Shown: positions 1 through 8,520 of the stretch, one piece after another | Layout: each line of letters starts with the position of its first letter | Position numbering within the stretch: position 1 is the first letter of the stretch | DNA from: Pseudomonas viridiflava | Lineage (GTDB): Bacteria > Pseudomonadota > Gammaproteobacteria > Pseudomonadales > Pseudomonadaceae | DNA length: 64,000 bases | Assembly: GCA_900596015.1 (NCBI GenBank) | Contig: UVIF01000023.1 | Span: 124,001-188,000 of the forward strand | Direction of reading: 5' to 3' | Made by a program: the position numbers and the translations under genes | Notes under the pieces: generated by a model | Databases searched by the model: none | What the model saw: the letters and a program-made list of their open reading frames with translations, nothing else | Told to the model about the DNA's origin: nothing

Positions 1-940
1 GACCTTGCGCACCCTGCAGCCGCTTCAACAGGCATTCCAGGGCTTGCACGCCGATGGCATGGGTGGGTTGGGCGAGGGCGGTGATGCCGTTGCCTACCAG
101 TGGGTACCAGTCGAGGTCGTCGAGCGCGATCAGCCCCACGTCTGCGCATGCCTGGTTGCCCAACTCCCGCAGGGCCAGAGTGCAGGCCAGTGCCGCCACG
201 CCATTGGCGCAGAACAGCGCCTTGGGCCCGACGTCGGCGCTGGCGAGGAAAGTCCGCAGTTGCTCGCCAAGGTTGCCTCCGGTGTAGAACACCGGGCCGC
301 CGGTGCGTTGCGCAAAAGCCTCGATGCGTTCGGTGCGGGAGCTGGTGCCATCGACCGGTTCGCTGACCAGAGCAAGGTGGCGATAACCCTGCTCGTGCAG
401 GTGGTCGAGGGCCATGTCGACGGCCATCCGGTTGTCCAGCCCGACGAGGTCGCTGGGCAGGTCGGCCACCTTGCGGTCGACCAGCACCATGGGCAGTTCC
501 CGTTGCAGCTCGCGCAGCTCATCCAGGTGGTGGCCGAGGGTGTTCACGATCAGGCCCTCGACGTTGTAGGCACGCATGGCCTGCAACTGCTGTCGTTCCT
601 GTTCAGGGTCGCGGTCGGTGTTGCACACCACCAGGCTGTAGCCATGGCGACGGCAGGCGGTTTCCACGCCATGCATGACGGCCACCGAGTAGGGGTTGCG
701 GATATCGGCCATGAGCATGCCGATCAGGCGCGTACGACCGCGCTTGAGGCCGCGGGCCATCTGATTGGGGCGATAGCCGAGATCGTCGATGGCGCGGGCG
801 ATGCGTGTGGCGATGACGTCGGACAGCAGACCGCGATCCTCACCGATGAAGCGCGAAACACTGGCCTTGGATACACCTGCGCGCTCGGCAACGTCGAGCA
901 TAGTCACGCGGGGGCGCACAGGAACGGAAAGACGGGTCAC
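1..940 (-). CDS. ptxS: PtxS, LacI-family 2-ketogluconate regulator (3' end cut by window)
   Basis: Cytoplasmic LacI/GalR repressor; the family member PtxS controls 2-ketogluconate use and releases DNA on binding that sugar acid. The chosen start is GTG at 940, preceded by AAGGA. An N-terminal helix-turn-helix with VAERAGVSKASVSRFIG begins near residue 14, followed by the hinge-type YRPNQMARGLKRGRT segment and a periplasmic-binding-protein-like sugar domain. About 313 codons are visible and the stop lies outside the window. The perfect palindrome at 986-999 just upstream equals the known PtxS operator, which is the main reason for the specific name and implies autoregulation. A close LacI paralogue remains possible. 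Confidence 0.82.
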   Translation of the reverse strand, partial: MTRLSVPVRPRVTMLDVAERAGVSKASVSRFIGEDRGLLSDVIATRIARAIDDLGYRPNQMARGLKRGRTRLIGMLMADIRNPYSVAVMHGVETACRRHGYSLVVCNTDRDPEQERQQLQAMRAYNVEGLIVNTLGHHLDELRELQRELPMVLVDRKVADLPSDLVGLDNRMAVDMALDHLHEQGYRHLALVSEPVDGTSSRTERIEAFAQRTGGPVFYTGGNLGEQLRTFLASADVGPKALFCANGVAALACTLALRELGNQACADVGLIALDDLDWYPLVGNGITALAQPTHAIGVQALECLLKRLQGAQG

Positions 941-985
941 GGCCTGAGTCCTTTTATGGATGTTATGGGCAGGCGATCAGTAGGT

Positions 986-999
986 TGAAACCGGTTTCA
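986..999. promoter_or_regulatory. PtxS operator palindrome
   Basis: TGAAACCGGTTTCA is a perfect 14-bp palindrome, 45 bp upstream of the ptxS start. It matches the PtxS operator described in Pseudomonas, so self-repression relieved by 2-ketogluconate is the likely role. Confidence 0.8.
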
Positions 1000-1065
1000 G
1001 GAAACACCAAATCGAAGTGCTCGTCAACGGGGGCGGTGGATTATTGTGGGTTGCAGGAAACTGAA

Positions 1066-1260
1066 CGCCGCGGTGTGTCAGGCACTCCGCGGTGCCCCTT
1101 TCGCGGCCGATGACCGCTCCTACAGGGGGACCGGGATGCCCTGTGGCATTGGTGAACGCCGAGCTACTGTGGGAGCGGTCCGTGGCCGCGAATCGGGCGC
1201 CGCGGTGTGTCAGGCACTCCGCGGTGCCCCTTTCGCGGCCGATGACCGCTCCCACAGGGG
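1066..1260. repeat. REP/REPIN cluster (family A)
   Basis: A block of about 62 bp starting CGCCGCGGTGTGTCAGGC occurs at 1066 and again 132 bp later at 1198 with one or two differences. The second copy forms the right half of an inverted pair: CTGTGGGAGCGGTC at 1167-1180 faces GACCGCTCCCACAG at 1244-1257. This is the REP-pair (REPIN) organisation common in Pseudomonas intergenic DNA. The 941-1320 interval otherwise holds only the ptxS operator and upstream region, and I see no gene in it. Confidence 0.85.
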
Positions 1261-1320
1261 TACCGGGATCCCGTTTGGCACAAGTGGACGCGGGTCCTTT
1301 GTGGGGGCGGACGCTGCGGG

Positions 1321-1674
1321 TCAGCCGGCGGCGACCACGGTGATTTCCACCAGCAGATCGGGTGCGGCCAGGAGGGATTCCACGGTGGCGCGCGCCGGGG
1401 CGTGGCCTTCGGGTGCCCAAGCGTCCCACACCTCGTTCATTCCAGCGAAATTGGCCTGGATGTCCGAGAGCCACACTTGCGCGGTGAGGATACGGGTCTT
1501 GTCCAGGCCAGCCTGCTCCAGGAAGCTATCGATCTTGGCCAGCACCTGGGCAGTCTGGCCCTTGATGTCCAGGCTTCGGTCGGTGGCAGTCTGCCCACCC
1601 AGAAAGGTGAAGCCGTTGCACTGCACGACACGGCTCATGCGTTGGTTGGTTTCGATGCGCTTGATGTCCAGCAT
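1321..1674 (-). CDS. Rid family (YjgF/YER057c/UK114) protein
   Basis: A 117-residue Rid-fold protein. Family members hydrolyse reactive enamine/imine intermediates to keto acids plus ammonia. The start at 1674 has GAGGA eight bases upstream; a GTG at 1689 is in frame but would swallow that ribosome site. Seen are the N-terminal MSRVVQCNGFTFLGGQT segment, the Arg in APARATVESL that usually binds the substrate carboxylate, and the C-terminal LVEITVVAAG strand. It follows the preceding flavoprotein gene by 11 bp and is the last gene of the operon, where it would clear the imino acid released by amine oxidation. The exact Rid subfamily is not resolved. Confidence 0.9.
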   Translation of the reverse strand: MLDIKRIETNQRMSRVVQCNGFTFLGGQTATDRSLDIKGQTAQVLAKIDSFLEQAGLDKTRILTAQVWLSDIQANFAGMNEVWDAWAPEGHAPARATVESLLAAPDLLVEITVVAAG

Positions 1675-1685
1675 GGTGTATTTCC

Positions 1686-2855
1686 TCACGAGTGGATAAA
1701 GGATGTTGCAGGTTGTTCGAGCGTCGTCGCCGATTGCGCGAAACGCCCGATGGAAAAGGGGCCGAGACTGATCGGCGAGGGCTCGCCGAGAATCTGCTGC
1801 GCCAGGCGCTGACCGGTCCCGGGACCCATCTGGAAACCACTGCCGCAGAAACCGAAGGAATAGCTCAGTTTGTCGGCCTTGCCGCTGGCGCCGATCACTG
1901 GAATGTCATCGGCGGTAAACGCCTCGACACCGGCCCAGACCCGATTCACACCCAGGTTGCGCAAATGGGGAAACAGGTCGGTTACCGTGCGCGCGCTGGT
2001 GCTCAGCCGGTCCATTTGAACCTCGCCATGGCGCGCGGCGAACTCCACCGAGCCCACCAGCTTGCCGCCGATCACCACGGTGCCGTTGGCGAATTGTTTG
2101 AATGACAGCGCCCGGCCCGTGGCGCCCAGTACCGGCGCACAGAATGGGGCGACTCGGTGAGTGACCATCAGCATCAAGCCCTGCGGATGAACCGGCACCG
2201 GCTCGCCGACCTGTGCCGCCAGTTGCGCCGCCCAGGCCCCTGCGGTGACCACCAGGTGCTCGGCTTGATGCACGCCCGACCGCGTCTCGACCCGCCAATG
2301 AGTGGCGCTGCGCTCGATACGCAGCGCCGGCGTCTGCTCCAGGACCCGTACTCCCAGCCGCTGCGCAGCCAGGCGAAACGCGGTAACGGTGTGGTACGGC
2401 ACGGCGTAGCCGTCGCCGCCGACCCAGATACCACCCACCACATGGGGTGCCACCGTAGGTACCAATTCGAGCACCTGCTGCCGATCGACCAACACCTCAT
2501 GGGTGAAGCCCAAGGCTTGCAACTGCTCCACACGGCGCTGGCATTCCTGCAGTTCAGCGTCGTTCTCGGCCAGTTTCAGCTGGCCGCTGGCGACGAAGCC
2601 ACCGTCCTCGCCGAGCACGTCCTGCAGGCCATGCCACAGCGTTCGCGAGGCCAGGGCCAAGGGAATTTCCGCCACATGGCGGCCCAAGGTGCGCACGCCA
2701 CCGGCGTTCACCCCGGAGGCATGGCGACCGCAATACTCGGCCTCCAGCACAGTGACACGGACCCCGGCGCGAGCCAGGTGCAGGGCGGTGCTGAGGCCGT
2801 GGATGCCACCGCCGATCACCAGTACATCAGCGCCCGAGCGCAGGCGCTCAGTCAC
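1686..2855 (-). CDS. DadA-like FAD-dependent amino acid/amine oxidoreductase (second copy in operon)
   Basis: A 389-residue flavoprotein of the DAO/DadA family, which oxidises secondary or primary amines next to a carboxylate. The N-terminal ADVLVIGGGIHGLSTALHL is the dinucleotide-binding GxGxxG, and the C-terminal YSFGFCGSGFQMGPGTGQ is the FAD-closing segment. The start is taken as GTG 2855, with GGAG upstream, overlapping the previous gene by 8 bp (GTGACTGA), which points to translational coupling. It is one of two DadA-like proteins in this operon; the other is at 4579-5718. Which of the two forms the complex with the iron-sulfur subunits cannot be told from sequence alone. Confidence 0.85.
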   Translation of the reverse strand: MTERLRSGADVLVIGGGIHGLSTALHLARAGVRVTVLEAEYCGRHASGVNAGGVRTLGRHVAEIPLALASRTLWHGLQDVLGEDGGFVASGQLKLAENDAELQECQRRVEQLQALGFTHEVLVDRQQVLELVPTVAPHVVGGIWVGGDGYAVPYHTVTAFRLAAQRLGVRVLEQTPALRIERSATHWRVETRSGVHQAEHLVVTAGAWAAQLAAQVGEPVPVHPQGLMLMVTHRVAPFCAPVLGATGRALSFKQFANGTVVIGGKLVGSVEFAARHGEVQMDRLSTSARTVTDLFPHLRNLGVNRVWAGVEAFTADDIPVIGASGKADKLSYSFGFCGSGFQMGPGTGQRLAQQILGEPSPISLGPFSIGRFAQSATTLEQPATSFIHS

Positions 2856-4224
2856 CGGCCAGCTCCCCGAGTGTGATGGGCTTGATCGGCGGACGAATCC
2901 GGTAGTAACCCACGTCGCCTGCGGGCACCTCGCGGGCATCGGCGATCACTTCGGTGACCGTCAGGCCGCACAGGCGTCCCTGGCAGGGCCCCATGCCGCA
3001 ACGGCCGAACGACTTCGCCTGGTTCGGACCGGCGCAGCCCATGGCGACGAACTGGCGCAACTGGCCGGCTGTAACTTCCTCGCAGCGGCAGACAATGACA
3101 TCGTCAGCCGGGATCCGATGCTCGTCGCGGGGCCGGTACAGCGCGTCGAGAAACGGCCTGATGCGCAGATTGTCGGTCAGCGCCCGGCGCAGCTCGACGC
3201 CACGCTGATCGCGTTGCGGAGCGCCCAGCGCGCCCAGGCGAGCGGCGATGCCCAGGGCGGCCAGGCGGCCCTGCAGTGCCGCCGCCTGCGCACCGCCGAT
3301 ACCGCCTCCGTCACCGGCGACGAACACCCCTGGCACGTCCAGTTCGCCCCAGCTGTCCCTGAGCGGGCTGAAGCACAGCTGCTGCGGGTCCCAGGCGTGG
3401 GTCGCACGCAGCGACTGGCTGAATTGAATATTGGGCACCACCCCTTGGTGCAGCAGCACGCAACGACTGGCGATGCGTTGCGCCTTGCCGTTGGCGGTGA
3501 AGCTCAGCGCCTGGGCCGAATCACTACCCTCGATCGCCAGCTGCGAGGCGCCGGTGAAATGGGCGATGCGCGCCTGGCGCAGGCTGCGCATCAGCTCCAG
3601 GCCCTTGCGCAGGTAAGGCCACGCGCGCAGCGCCGAGACCAGGTGACGCCGCGCGCGCCAGTAGTCGTCGCGATGCGTGGTATCGACCAAGGCCTTGATC
3701 GGCACTCCGGCACGCAAATACTGCCAGCCCAGCAGGTACAGCAACGGTCCGCAACCGGCCAGCACCACCGGCTCGGTGGGTACTGCGCCAGCGCTCTTGA
3801 GCAGTATCTGCGCCGCGCCCGCAGTCATCACTCCCGGAAGGGTCCAGCCACGGATCGGAAAGGGCCGCTCCATGGCGCCGGTGGCCAGCAGGACCGCGCG
3901 GGCCTGCAACGTGTGCATACGCCCACCCTGCAGGTAGCTGACTTGATGATCACGACCCACCTGCCACACGGCAGCTTCCTTGAGGTGCCGCACCGGCGTG
4001 TCCGCCAGGGCCTTGGCCAGCACGTTGCCGTGGGCATAGTCCGGGCCCAGCAGGTCGCGCCGGCTCAGCGGCGCCAGGGTGATACCGCGATAGATCTGCC
4101 CGCCAGGGCTGCCTTGCTCGTCCAGCAGGACCACGTCGAGGCCCACTCCGGCCAGCTCGGTGGCACCGGCCATGCCTGCCGGGCCAGCGCCCACGACGAC
4201 GACGTCGACGGATTCGGGGGTCAT
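2848..4224 (-). CDS. HcnB/OoxA-like FAD/NAD(P) oxidoreductase with BFD-type [2Fe-2S] domain
   Basis: A 458-residue subunit of the type found in hydrogen cyanide synthase (HcnB) and in opine oxidases (OoxA, NoxA). The N-terminal VVVVGAGPAGMAGATEL binds FAD, GPLLYLLGWQYL lies in the second nucleotide-binding fold, and VFVAGDGGGIGG is the C-terminal FAD motif. A BFD-like domain near residues 370-430 has four Cys as CRC, GRC and GPC, which would hold a [2Fe-2S] cluster. The ATG at 4224 with GGAGG upstream overlaps the small iron-sulfur gene as ATGA. It passes electrons between a DadA-like partner and the small ferredoxin-like subunit, probably towards the respiratory chain. Confidence 0.88.
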   Translation of the reverse strand: MTPESVDVVVVGAGPAGMAGATELAGVGLDVVLLDEQGSPGGQIYRGITLAPLSRRDLLGPDYAHGNVLAKALADTPVRHLKEAAVWQVGRDHQVSYLQGGRMHTLQARAVLLATGAMERPFPIRGWTLPGVMTAGAAQILLKSAGAVPTEPVVLAGCGPLLYLLGWQYLRAGVPIKALVDTTHRDDYWRARRHLVSALRAWPYLRKGLELMRSLRQARIAHFTGASQLAIEGSDSAQALSFTANGKAQRIASRCVLLHQGVVPNIQFSQSLRATHAWDPQQLCFSPLRDSWGELDVPGVFVAGDGGGIGGAQAAALQGRLAALGIAARLGALGAPQRDQRGVELRRALTDNLRIRPFLDALYRPRDEHRIPADDVIVCRCEEVTAGQLRQFVAMGCAGPNQAKSFGRCGMGPCQGRLCGLTVTEVIADAREVPAGDVGYYRIRPPIKPITLGELAGD

Positions 4225-4595
4225 GGCTGCACCTCCAGGACGCTGACCGACGGAACCTCGAACTGCAAGTCGCGTGCGCCTTCCTGGGAGCGCACCTGCA
4301 TACCGTCGACCACATCGATCAAGCAACTCTGCCGATTGGGCACGCCATCGATGCTGACCAGGCATTCGAAACACACGCCCATCATGCAGTAGGGCGCGCG
4401 CGGCGATTCGCTCACCGGCGTGGCCCGGAAGCGCTCGATTCCAGACATCAACAACGCCGCCGCCACGCTGATGCCTGGCGGTACGCTCAACGCCTCGCCG
4501 TTGAAGCTGAAGGTCACACTGCGGCTGCTGCGGGTTTCGCCGGCCACCGACTGGAACAGCGGGGCGCGGGTGGGGGCTTCAATGGGCATGGGCAA
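4221..4595 (-). CDS. HcnA/OoxC-like small [2Fe-2S] subunit
   Basis: A 124-residue (2Fe-2S)-binding protein. Cys70, Cys75, Cys78 and Cys91 (C-x4-C-x2-C-x12-C, within APYCMMGVCFEC and NRQSC) give a plant-ferredoxin-like cluster site as in HcnA and the small subunits of opine and sarcosine-type oxidases. The start at 4595 follows AAGGTG and overlaps the upstream flavoprotein gene by 17 bp; a second ATG lies two codons later. Alone it has no enzymatic role; with the genes at 2848 and 4579 it would form an alpha-beta-gamma dehydrogenase. Confidence 0.87.
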   Translation of the reverse strand: MPMPIEAPTRAPLFQSVAGETRSSRSVTFSFNGEALSVPPGISVAAALLMSGIERFRATPVSESPRAPYCMMGVCFECLVSIDGVPNRQSCLIDVVDGMQVRSQEGARDLQFEVPSVSVLEVQP

Positions 4596-5718
4596 GCACC
4601 TTGTCGCTGAGAAAACGTTCGCCGTTGAACACGGCCAATTCGTCGGGCTGAGCCGCCCCCATCACCCAGGGCGCGATGCGCAGGGCGTGGGCGGCGGCCA
4701 GGGTCACACCGCTGTGGCAGGTGATGACGAAGGCCCCGGGGTGGGTCAACGACTGCTGGTAGATCGGGAAACCGTCCGGGCTCATTACCCGCAAGGCACC
4801 CCAGGCACGGATCAGGCGCACATCGCGCAGCAGCGGAAAGGTCGCCACGCCACGCTGGGCGATCGCCGAGAGCACACCGGTGGAGGTGCTGTCGTCGAAG
4901 CCGACTTCTTCCATCGAGTCGCCCAGCTGCACCGTGCCTTCGTCGGTCTGGCGGACATTGATGGTGGGATAGTCGAGAAACGGCTGGACCCGCTCGCTGA
5001 CCAGCACCTGCCCGCGGTTGGGTGCGACCGGTGCATGCAGGCCGACCTGCGCGGCCAGCCCGGGGTTGCCCAGGCCGGCTGCGAGTACCACGCGCGGCGC
5101 ACAATAGGCCTGCTCCCCGGCCCAGATGCGGAAGTCGCCGGCACCGCCCTCGATGCGCTGGATGTGCTGGCCGCCTGCGAAACGCGCGCCATGACGTTGC
5201 GCGGACGCGTGCAGGGCGCGCAGCAGCTTCAGCGGGTTCACATGGCCGTCCTGGGGGGTATAGCTGGCGCCGATCACGGCCTTGCCGATTAGCGGCAGGC
5301 GCGCCTTGAGTTCGGCGGCGTCGAGCATCTCGAAGGGGTAGTCACCGACCGCCGCCTGCAATTGGCGCAGCCGCGCCTCGCGCTCCAGCAGTTCCTCGTC
5401 GCTGAAGCACATGTGAAAGCCACCCGGCTGCTTGAGGCTGACATCCACGCCACTGTCGGCCAGCAGCGTATCGCGCAGGCCGGCCCAGCGTTGCGCCGAA
5501 GAACGTGTCCAGCGCGCATAGTCGGGCAGGTTGTAGCCCTTGCCCTGAACCCAGACCAGGCCGAAATTGCCGCGCGAGGCGCGGAACGCATCGTCGCCCT
5601 GGTCGAGCACCACGGTGTCGGCGCCGTTGCGCGCCAGGCCGTAGGCCACCGCCGTACCCACCAGCCCGCCGCCGACGACGACCACGTCGGCCTTGATCGC
5701 TGCCGTCGAGCGCTTCAT
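4579..5718 (-). CDS. DadA/HcnC-like FAD-dependent oxidoreductase (first copy in operon)
   Basis: A 379-residue DAO-family flavoprotein, the probable catalytic subunit that oxidises the imported amine. The N-terminal ADVVVVGGGLVGTAVAYGL is the FAD fold, and the C-terminal FVITCHSGVTLAAAHALRI closes the FAD site. The start ATG overlaps the permease stop (ATGA, 5715-5718), so it is translated with the transporter. Position directly before the ferredoxin-like subunit and size fit HcnC, OoxB or NoxB. The substrate is unknown; an opine-like or N-alkylated amino acid is suggested by context. Confidence 0.85.
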   Translation of the reverse strand: MKRSTAAIKADVVVVGGGLVGTAVAYGLARNGADTVVLDQGDDAFRASRGNFGLVWVQGKGYNLPDYARWTRSSAQRWAGLRDTLLADSGVDVSLKQPGGFHMCFSDEELLEREARLRQLQAAVGDYPFEMLDAAELKARLPLIGKAVIGASYTPQDGHVNPLKLLRALHASAQRHGARFAGGQHIQRIEGGAGDFRIWAGEQAYCAPRVVLAAGLGNPGLAAQVGLHAPVAPNRGQVLVSERVQPFLDYPTINVRQTDEGTVQLGDSMEEVGFDDSTSTGVLSAIAQRGVATFPLLRDVRLIRAWGALRVMSPDGFPIYQQSLTHPGAFVITCHSGVTLAAAHALRIAPWVMGAAQPDELAVFNGERFLSDKVLAHAH

Positions 5719-6512
5719 TTGCCTTCTCCTATGAGCACGCGGTCCAGGCCTACCATGCGATCCAGCACCAGCATCAAGATCAACGTGCCAACGATCAGCA
5801 CCGTCGAGACTGCCGTTATCAACGGGTCGATGGTCTGGGAAATCTGGTTGTACATCGCCACCGGCAAGGTCGTGGTGCCGGGCGTGGCAACGAAAACGGT
5901 CATGGTCAGTTCATCGAAACTCTGGATGAAAGCCAGCATCCAGCCGCCGACCACACCGGTGCGGATGCGCGGCAGGATCACCCGATGGAACGCCGTCCAG
6001 CGCTTGGCGCCCAGCGACAGCGCGGCCTGCTCGATGTCTTTCTCCAGACCGATGGTGGAGGCCAGGGTCAGGCGCAGCGCATAGGGCAGCACGACGATCA
6101 CGTGGGTCAGGCACAGCGCCCAGAACGAGCCGCCAATCTGCGCGATGGAGAAGAAGCGCAGGAAAGCGATGCCCAGCACCACGGAAGGAATCATCAGCGG
6201 CGAGAGCAGAAAGCCGGTCAATGTGCCGCGACCGGGGAAGTCGTAGCGGCTGATGGCCAAGGCCGCCGGGATGGCCAGCAGCGTGGCGATGGTGGCCGAC
6301 GCCAGGCCCAGCTTGATCGACAGCATGAACGCGTCGAGCATTTCCTGATTGTCCAGCAGGGCCCTGAACCAGCGCAGCGACAAGCCGTTGGTGGGCAGTG
6401 ACAGATACCCCTTGTCGGTGAACGCCATCGCCATCACCACCAGCAGCGGCGCAACGATGAAGCCGATGAACAGGGTATGGAACAGCAGCGAGAAAAAACC
6501 GTTCTTGTGCAT
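5715..6512 (-). CDS. ABC transporter permease, PotC type
   Basis: A 265-residue inner-membrane permease of the spermidine/putrescine-type importer family. About six hydrophobic segments are visible, starting with FHTLFIGFIVAPLLVVMAM near residue 11. The cytoplasmic coupling (EAA) loop is EQAALSLGAKRWTAFHRVILP. It is separated by only 6 bp from the partner permease upstream and overlaps the oxidase gene downstream, so uptake and oxidation are co-expressed. Confidence 0.93.
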   Translation of the reverse strand: MHKNGFFSLLFHTLFIGFIVAPLLVVMAMAFTDKGYLSLPTNGLSLRWFRALLDNQEMLDAFMLSIKLGLASATIATLLAIPAALAISRYDFPGRGTLTGFLLSPLMIPSVVLGIAFLRFFSIAQIGGSFWALCLTHVIVVLPYALRLTLASTIGLEKDIEQAALSLGAKRWTAFHRVILPRIRTGVVGGWMLAFIQSFDELTMTVFVATPGTTTLPVAMYNQISQTIDPLITAVSTVLIVGTLILMLVLDRMVGLDRVLIGEGK

Positions 6513-6518
6513 GGCGGC

Positions 6519-7391
6519 CTACTCGAAGACTTGCTTGAAGCGGCGCTCGGCCAGCTTGCTGCAACCCAGAATGATGATCAGATTGGCCACCAGCAGGAGC
6601 ATGGCGATCGCCGCGCCCAGGGGCCAGTTGAGGGTGCCGAGGAACTCGTCGTAGGCCGCAGTGGCGACCACTTTCAGCCGGCGTCCGCCGATGATTGCCG
6701 GGGTGGCGAAGGCCGAGGCGGCGAGGGCGAAGACGATGATCGAGCCGGAAAGAATGCCGGGCATGATCTGCGGCACGATGATGCGCCGGAACACCGTCAG
6801 CCGCGACGCGCCCAGGGACAGGCCGGCCCACTCCACCTGCAGGTCCAGTCGCTGCAGGGTGGCCCACACCGCGATCACCATGAAGGGCACCAGCACATGG
6901 GTCAGGGCAATGATCACGCCCACTTGGGTGAACAGGATTTTCACCGGTTCGTCGGTGACGCCCAAGGCTTGCAGGGCATCGTTGATCAAGCCGTTGTTGC
7001 CCAGCAGAATCGCCCAGCCGAGGGTCCGGACCACCACTGAAATCAACAACGGGCCCAGTACCACCAGCAGAAAGGTCGAGCGCCAGCGTGGCGCCATGCG
7101 CGCAATGATGATGGTTTCCGGGACGCCGAGCAGCACGCACAGCACCGTCACTGCAAGGGCCATCGCGCCGGTGCGCAAGAAAATCTCGTGGAAATAGTCG
7201 TCCTTGAACACTTCGATGTAGTTGGCCAGGCTGTACACCGGCAGCACGCCTTCGGTGTCGCTGAACAGGTTGAGCGACAACAGCGCGGTCAGCAGCAACG
7301 GAGCCAGGAGCAAGGCAATGAATACCAGCAGTGCCGGGCCGCTGAGCAGCCACGGCGCCGCGCCGACGTGTTCGGCGTCATACCTGGCCAT
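6519..7391 (-). CDS. ABC transporter permease, PotB type
   Basis: A 290-residue inner-membrane permease. The start at 7391 (MARYDAEHVG) is chosen because GGGAGG lies right before it; a longer frame to 7427 would run into the ATPase gene. It overlaps the ATPase 3' end by 14 bp. Hydrophobic segments begin with WLLSGPALLVFIALLLAPLLL, and the EAA loop is VEWAGLSLGASRLTVFRRIIVP-like near residues 190-210. It pairs with the permease at 5715 to form the membrane channel. Confidence 0.92.
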   Translation of the reverse strand: MARYDAEHVGAAPWLLSGPALLVFIALLLAPLLLTALLSLNLFSDTEGVLPVYSLANYIEVFKDDYFHEIFLRTGAMALAVTVLCVLLGVPETIIIARMAPRWRSTFLLVVLGPLLISVVVRTLGWAILLGNNGLINDALQALGVTDEPVKILFTQVGVIIALTHVLVPFMVIAVWATLQRLDLQVEWAGLSLGASRLTVFRRIIVPQIMPGILSGSIIVFALAASAFATPAIIGGRRLKVVATAAYDEFLGTLNWPLGAAIAMLLLVANLIIILGCSKLAERRFKQVFE

Positions 7392-8451
7392 GGGCAGCCT
7401 CCCGGTCGAGCAGGCGCAGGTCGTCATCCGACCAGTCCAGGCCGACTTCGCTACCTTCGGCCGGCGGCAGATGGCCCAGGTTCGGTTGGGTCATGTGCAC
7501 CGGGCCCAGGTGACTGTCGATAGCGATCAACCACAGGTTGCCGAGAAATACCCGCAGGCCGACCCGCCCATTGATGCGGCCCAGGCCCGGCTCGGTCAGG
7601 CGAATCTTCTCGGGTCGTATGTAGACGTTGACGTCCTGGCCCAGCGAGCGATCCTCATGCGGCACCTGCAGCAGGGTGTCACGCACCTGCACGTGGCAGC
7701 AGCGCTCGTTGCGCAGTTGCACGGCACCGGCAAAGGCGTTGGTCTTGCCCAGGAACGCCGAGGCGAAGGGCGAATGGGGCCGTTCGTAGGCTTCGAACGG
7801 GGTATCGATCTGCACGATGCGCCCGCGCTGCATGACCGCGATGCGGTCGCTCATGGTCATCGCTTCGACCTGGTCATGGGTGACCAGGATGGTCGTGATG
7901 CCCAGTTCACGCTGGATGGCGCGCAGCTCGATGTGCATTTCCTCGCGCAGCTTGGCATCCAGGTTCGACATGGGTTCGTCGAGCAGCAGCAGGTTGGGGC
8001 GGATGGCCAGGGCGCGGGCAATCGCCACTCGCTGGCGCTGCCCGCCGGAAAGCGCCTTGGGATAACGCTCGCCAAGCCCGCCAAGACGCACCAGGTCAAG
8101 CGCCTCGACCACGCGCTTGGCACGCTCGGCCTTGGCCACGCCGCGCATTTCCAGGCCGAAGCTGATGTTCTGCGCCACCGTCATGTGCGGGAACAGCGCG
8201 TAGCTCTGAAAAACGATGCCAAGGCCGCGATCTTCCGGGCGTGCGTGGGTGATGTCGCGACCGTCGAGCACGATCCGGCCTTCGGTGGGTTGCACGAACC
8301 CGGCGATCGACTGCAGGGTGGTGGTCTTGCCGCACCCGGAAGGGCCGAGCAGGGCGACGAATTCGCCGTGCTGTACTTCCAGGCTCAGACCGTCGATGGC
8401 CTTGAACGTACCGTAGTTCTTGACGAGGCCTTCCAGTGTCAAAAATGCCAT
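7378..8451 (-). CDS. ABC transporter ATP-binding protein, PotA type
   Basis: A 357-residue ATPase that powers the importer on the cytoplasmic face. Walker A is LLGPSGCGKTTTLQ (about residues 34-47), the signature is LSGGQRQRVAIARA, Walker B is LLLLDEPMSNLDAK, and the switch His is in LVTHDQ. The C-terminal about 120 residues form the TOBE-type regulatory domain seen in PotA/CysA/MalK-like ATPases. It lies 69 bp after the binding-protein gene, with a hairpin in the gap and a weak ribosome site. Confidence 0.94.
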   Translation of the reverse strand: MAFLTLEGLVKNYGTFKAIDGLSLEVQHGEFVALLGPSGCGKTTTLQSIAGFVQPTEGRIVLDGRDITHARPEDRGLGIVFQSYALFPHMTVAQNISFGLEMRGVAKAERAKRVVEALDLVRLGGLGERYPKALSGGQRQRVAIARALAIRPNLLLLDEPMSNLDAKLREEMHIELRAIQRELGITTILVTHDQVEAMTMSDRIAVMQRGRIVQIDTPFEAYERPHSPFASAFLGKTNAFAGAVQLRNERCCHVQVRDTLLQVPHEDRSLGQDVNVYIRPEKIRLTEPGLGRINGRVGLRVFLGNLWLIAIDSHLGPVHMTQPNLGHLPPAEGSEVGLDWSDDDLRLLDREAAHGQV

Positions 8452-8461
8452 GGCTTTGCCA

Positions 8462-8479
8462 CGCAGGCATGCGCCTGCG
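8462..8479 (-). promoter_or_regulatory. Intercistronic hairpin between binding protein and ATPase
   Basis: CGCAGGC / GCCTGCG arms (7 bp) around the loop ATGC lie in the 69-bp gap after the binding-protein gene. There is no T-tract, so it is more likely an mRNA-stabilising or partial attenuation hairpin that keeps binding protein in excess, as in many ABC operons. Confidence 0.5.
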
Positions 8480-8520
8480 GCTCCAGGAAAAGGTCGGGAA
8501 AGTTCGGACGGGCGCGCGGA

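Noticed and set aside
2848..5718. Hydrogen cyanide synthase hcnABC
   Set aside because: The operon also carries an importer, a second DadA-like enzyme, a Rid protein and a LysR regulator; hcnABC stands as three genes. Opine-type oxidase fits better.
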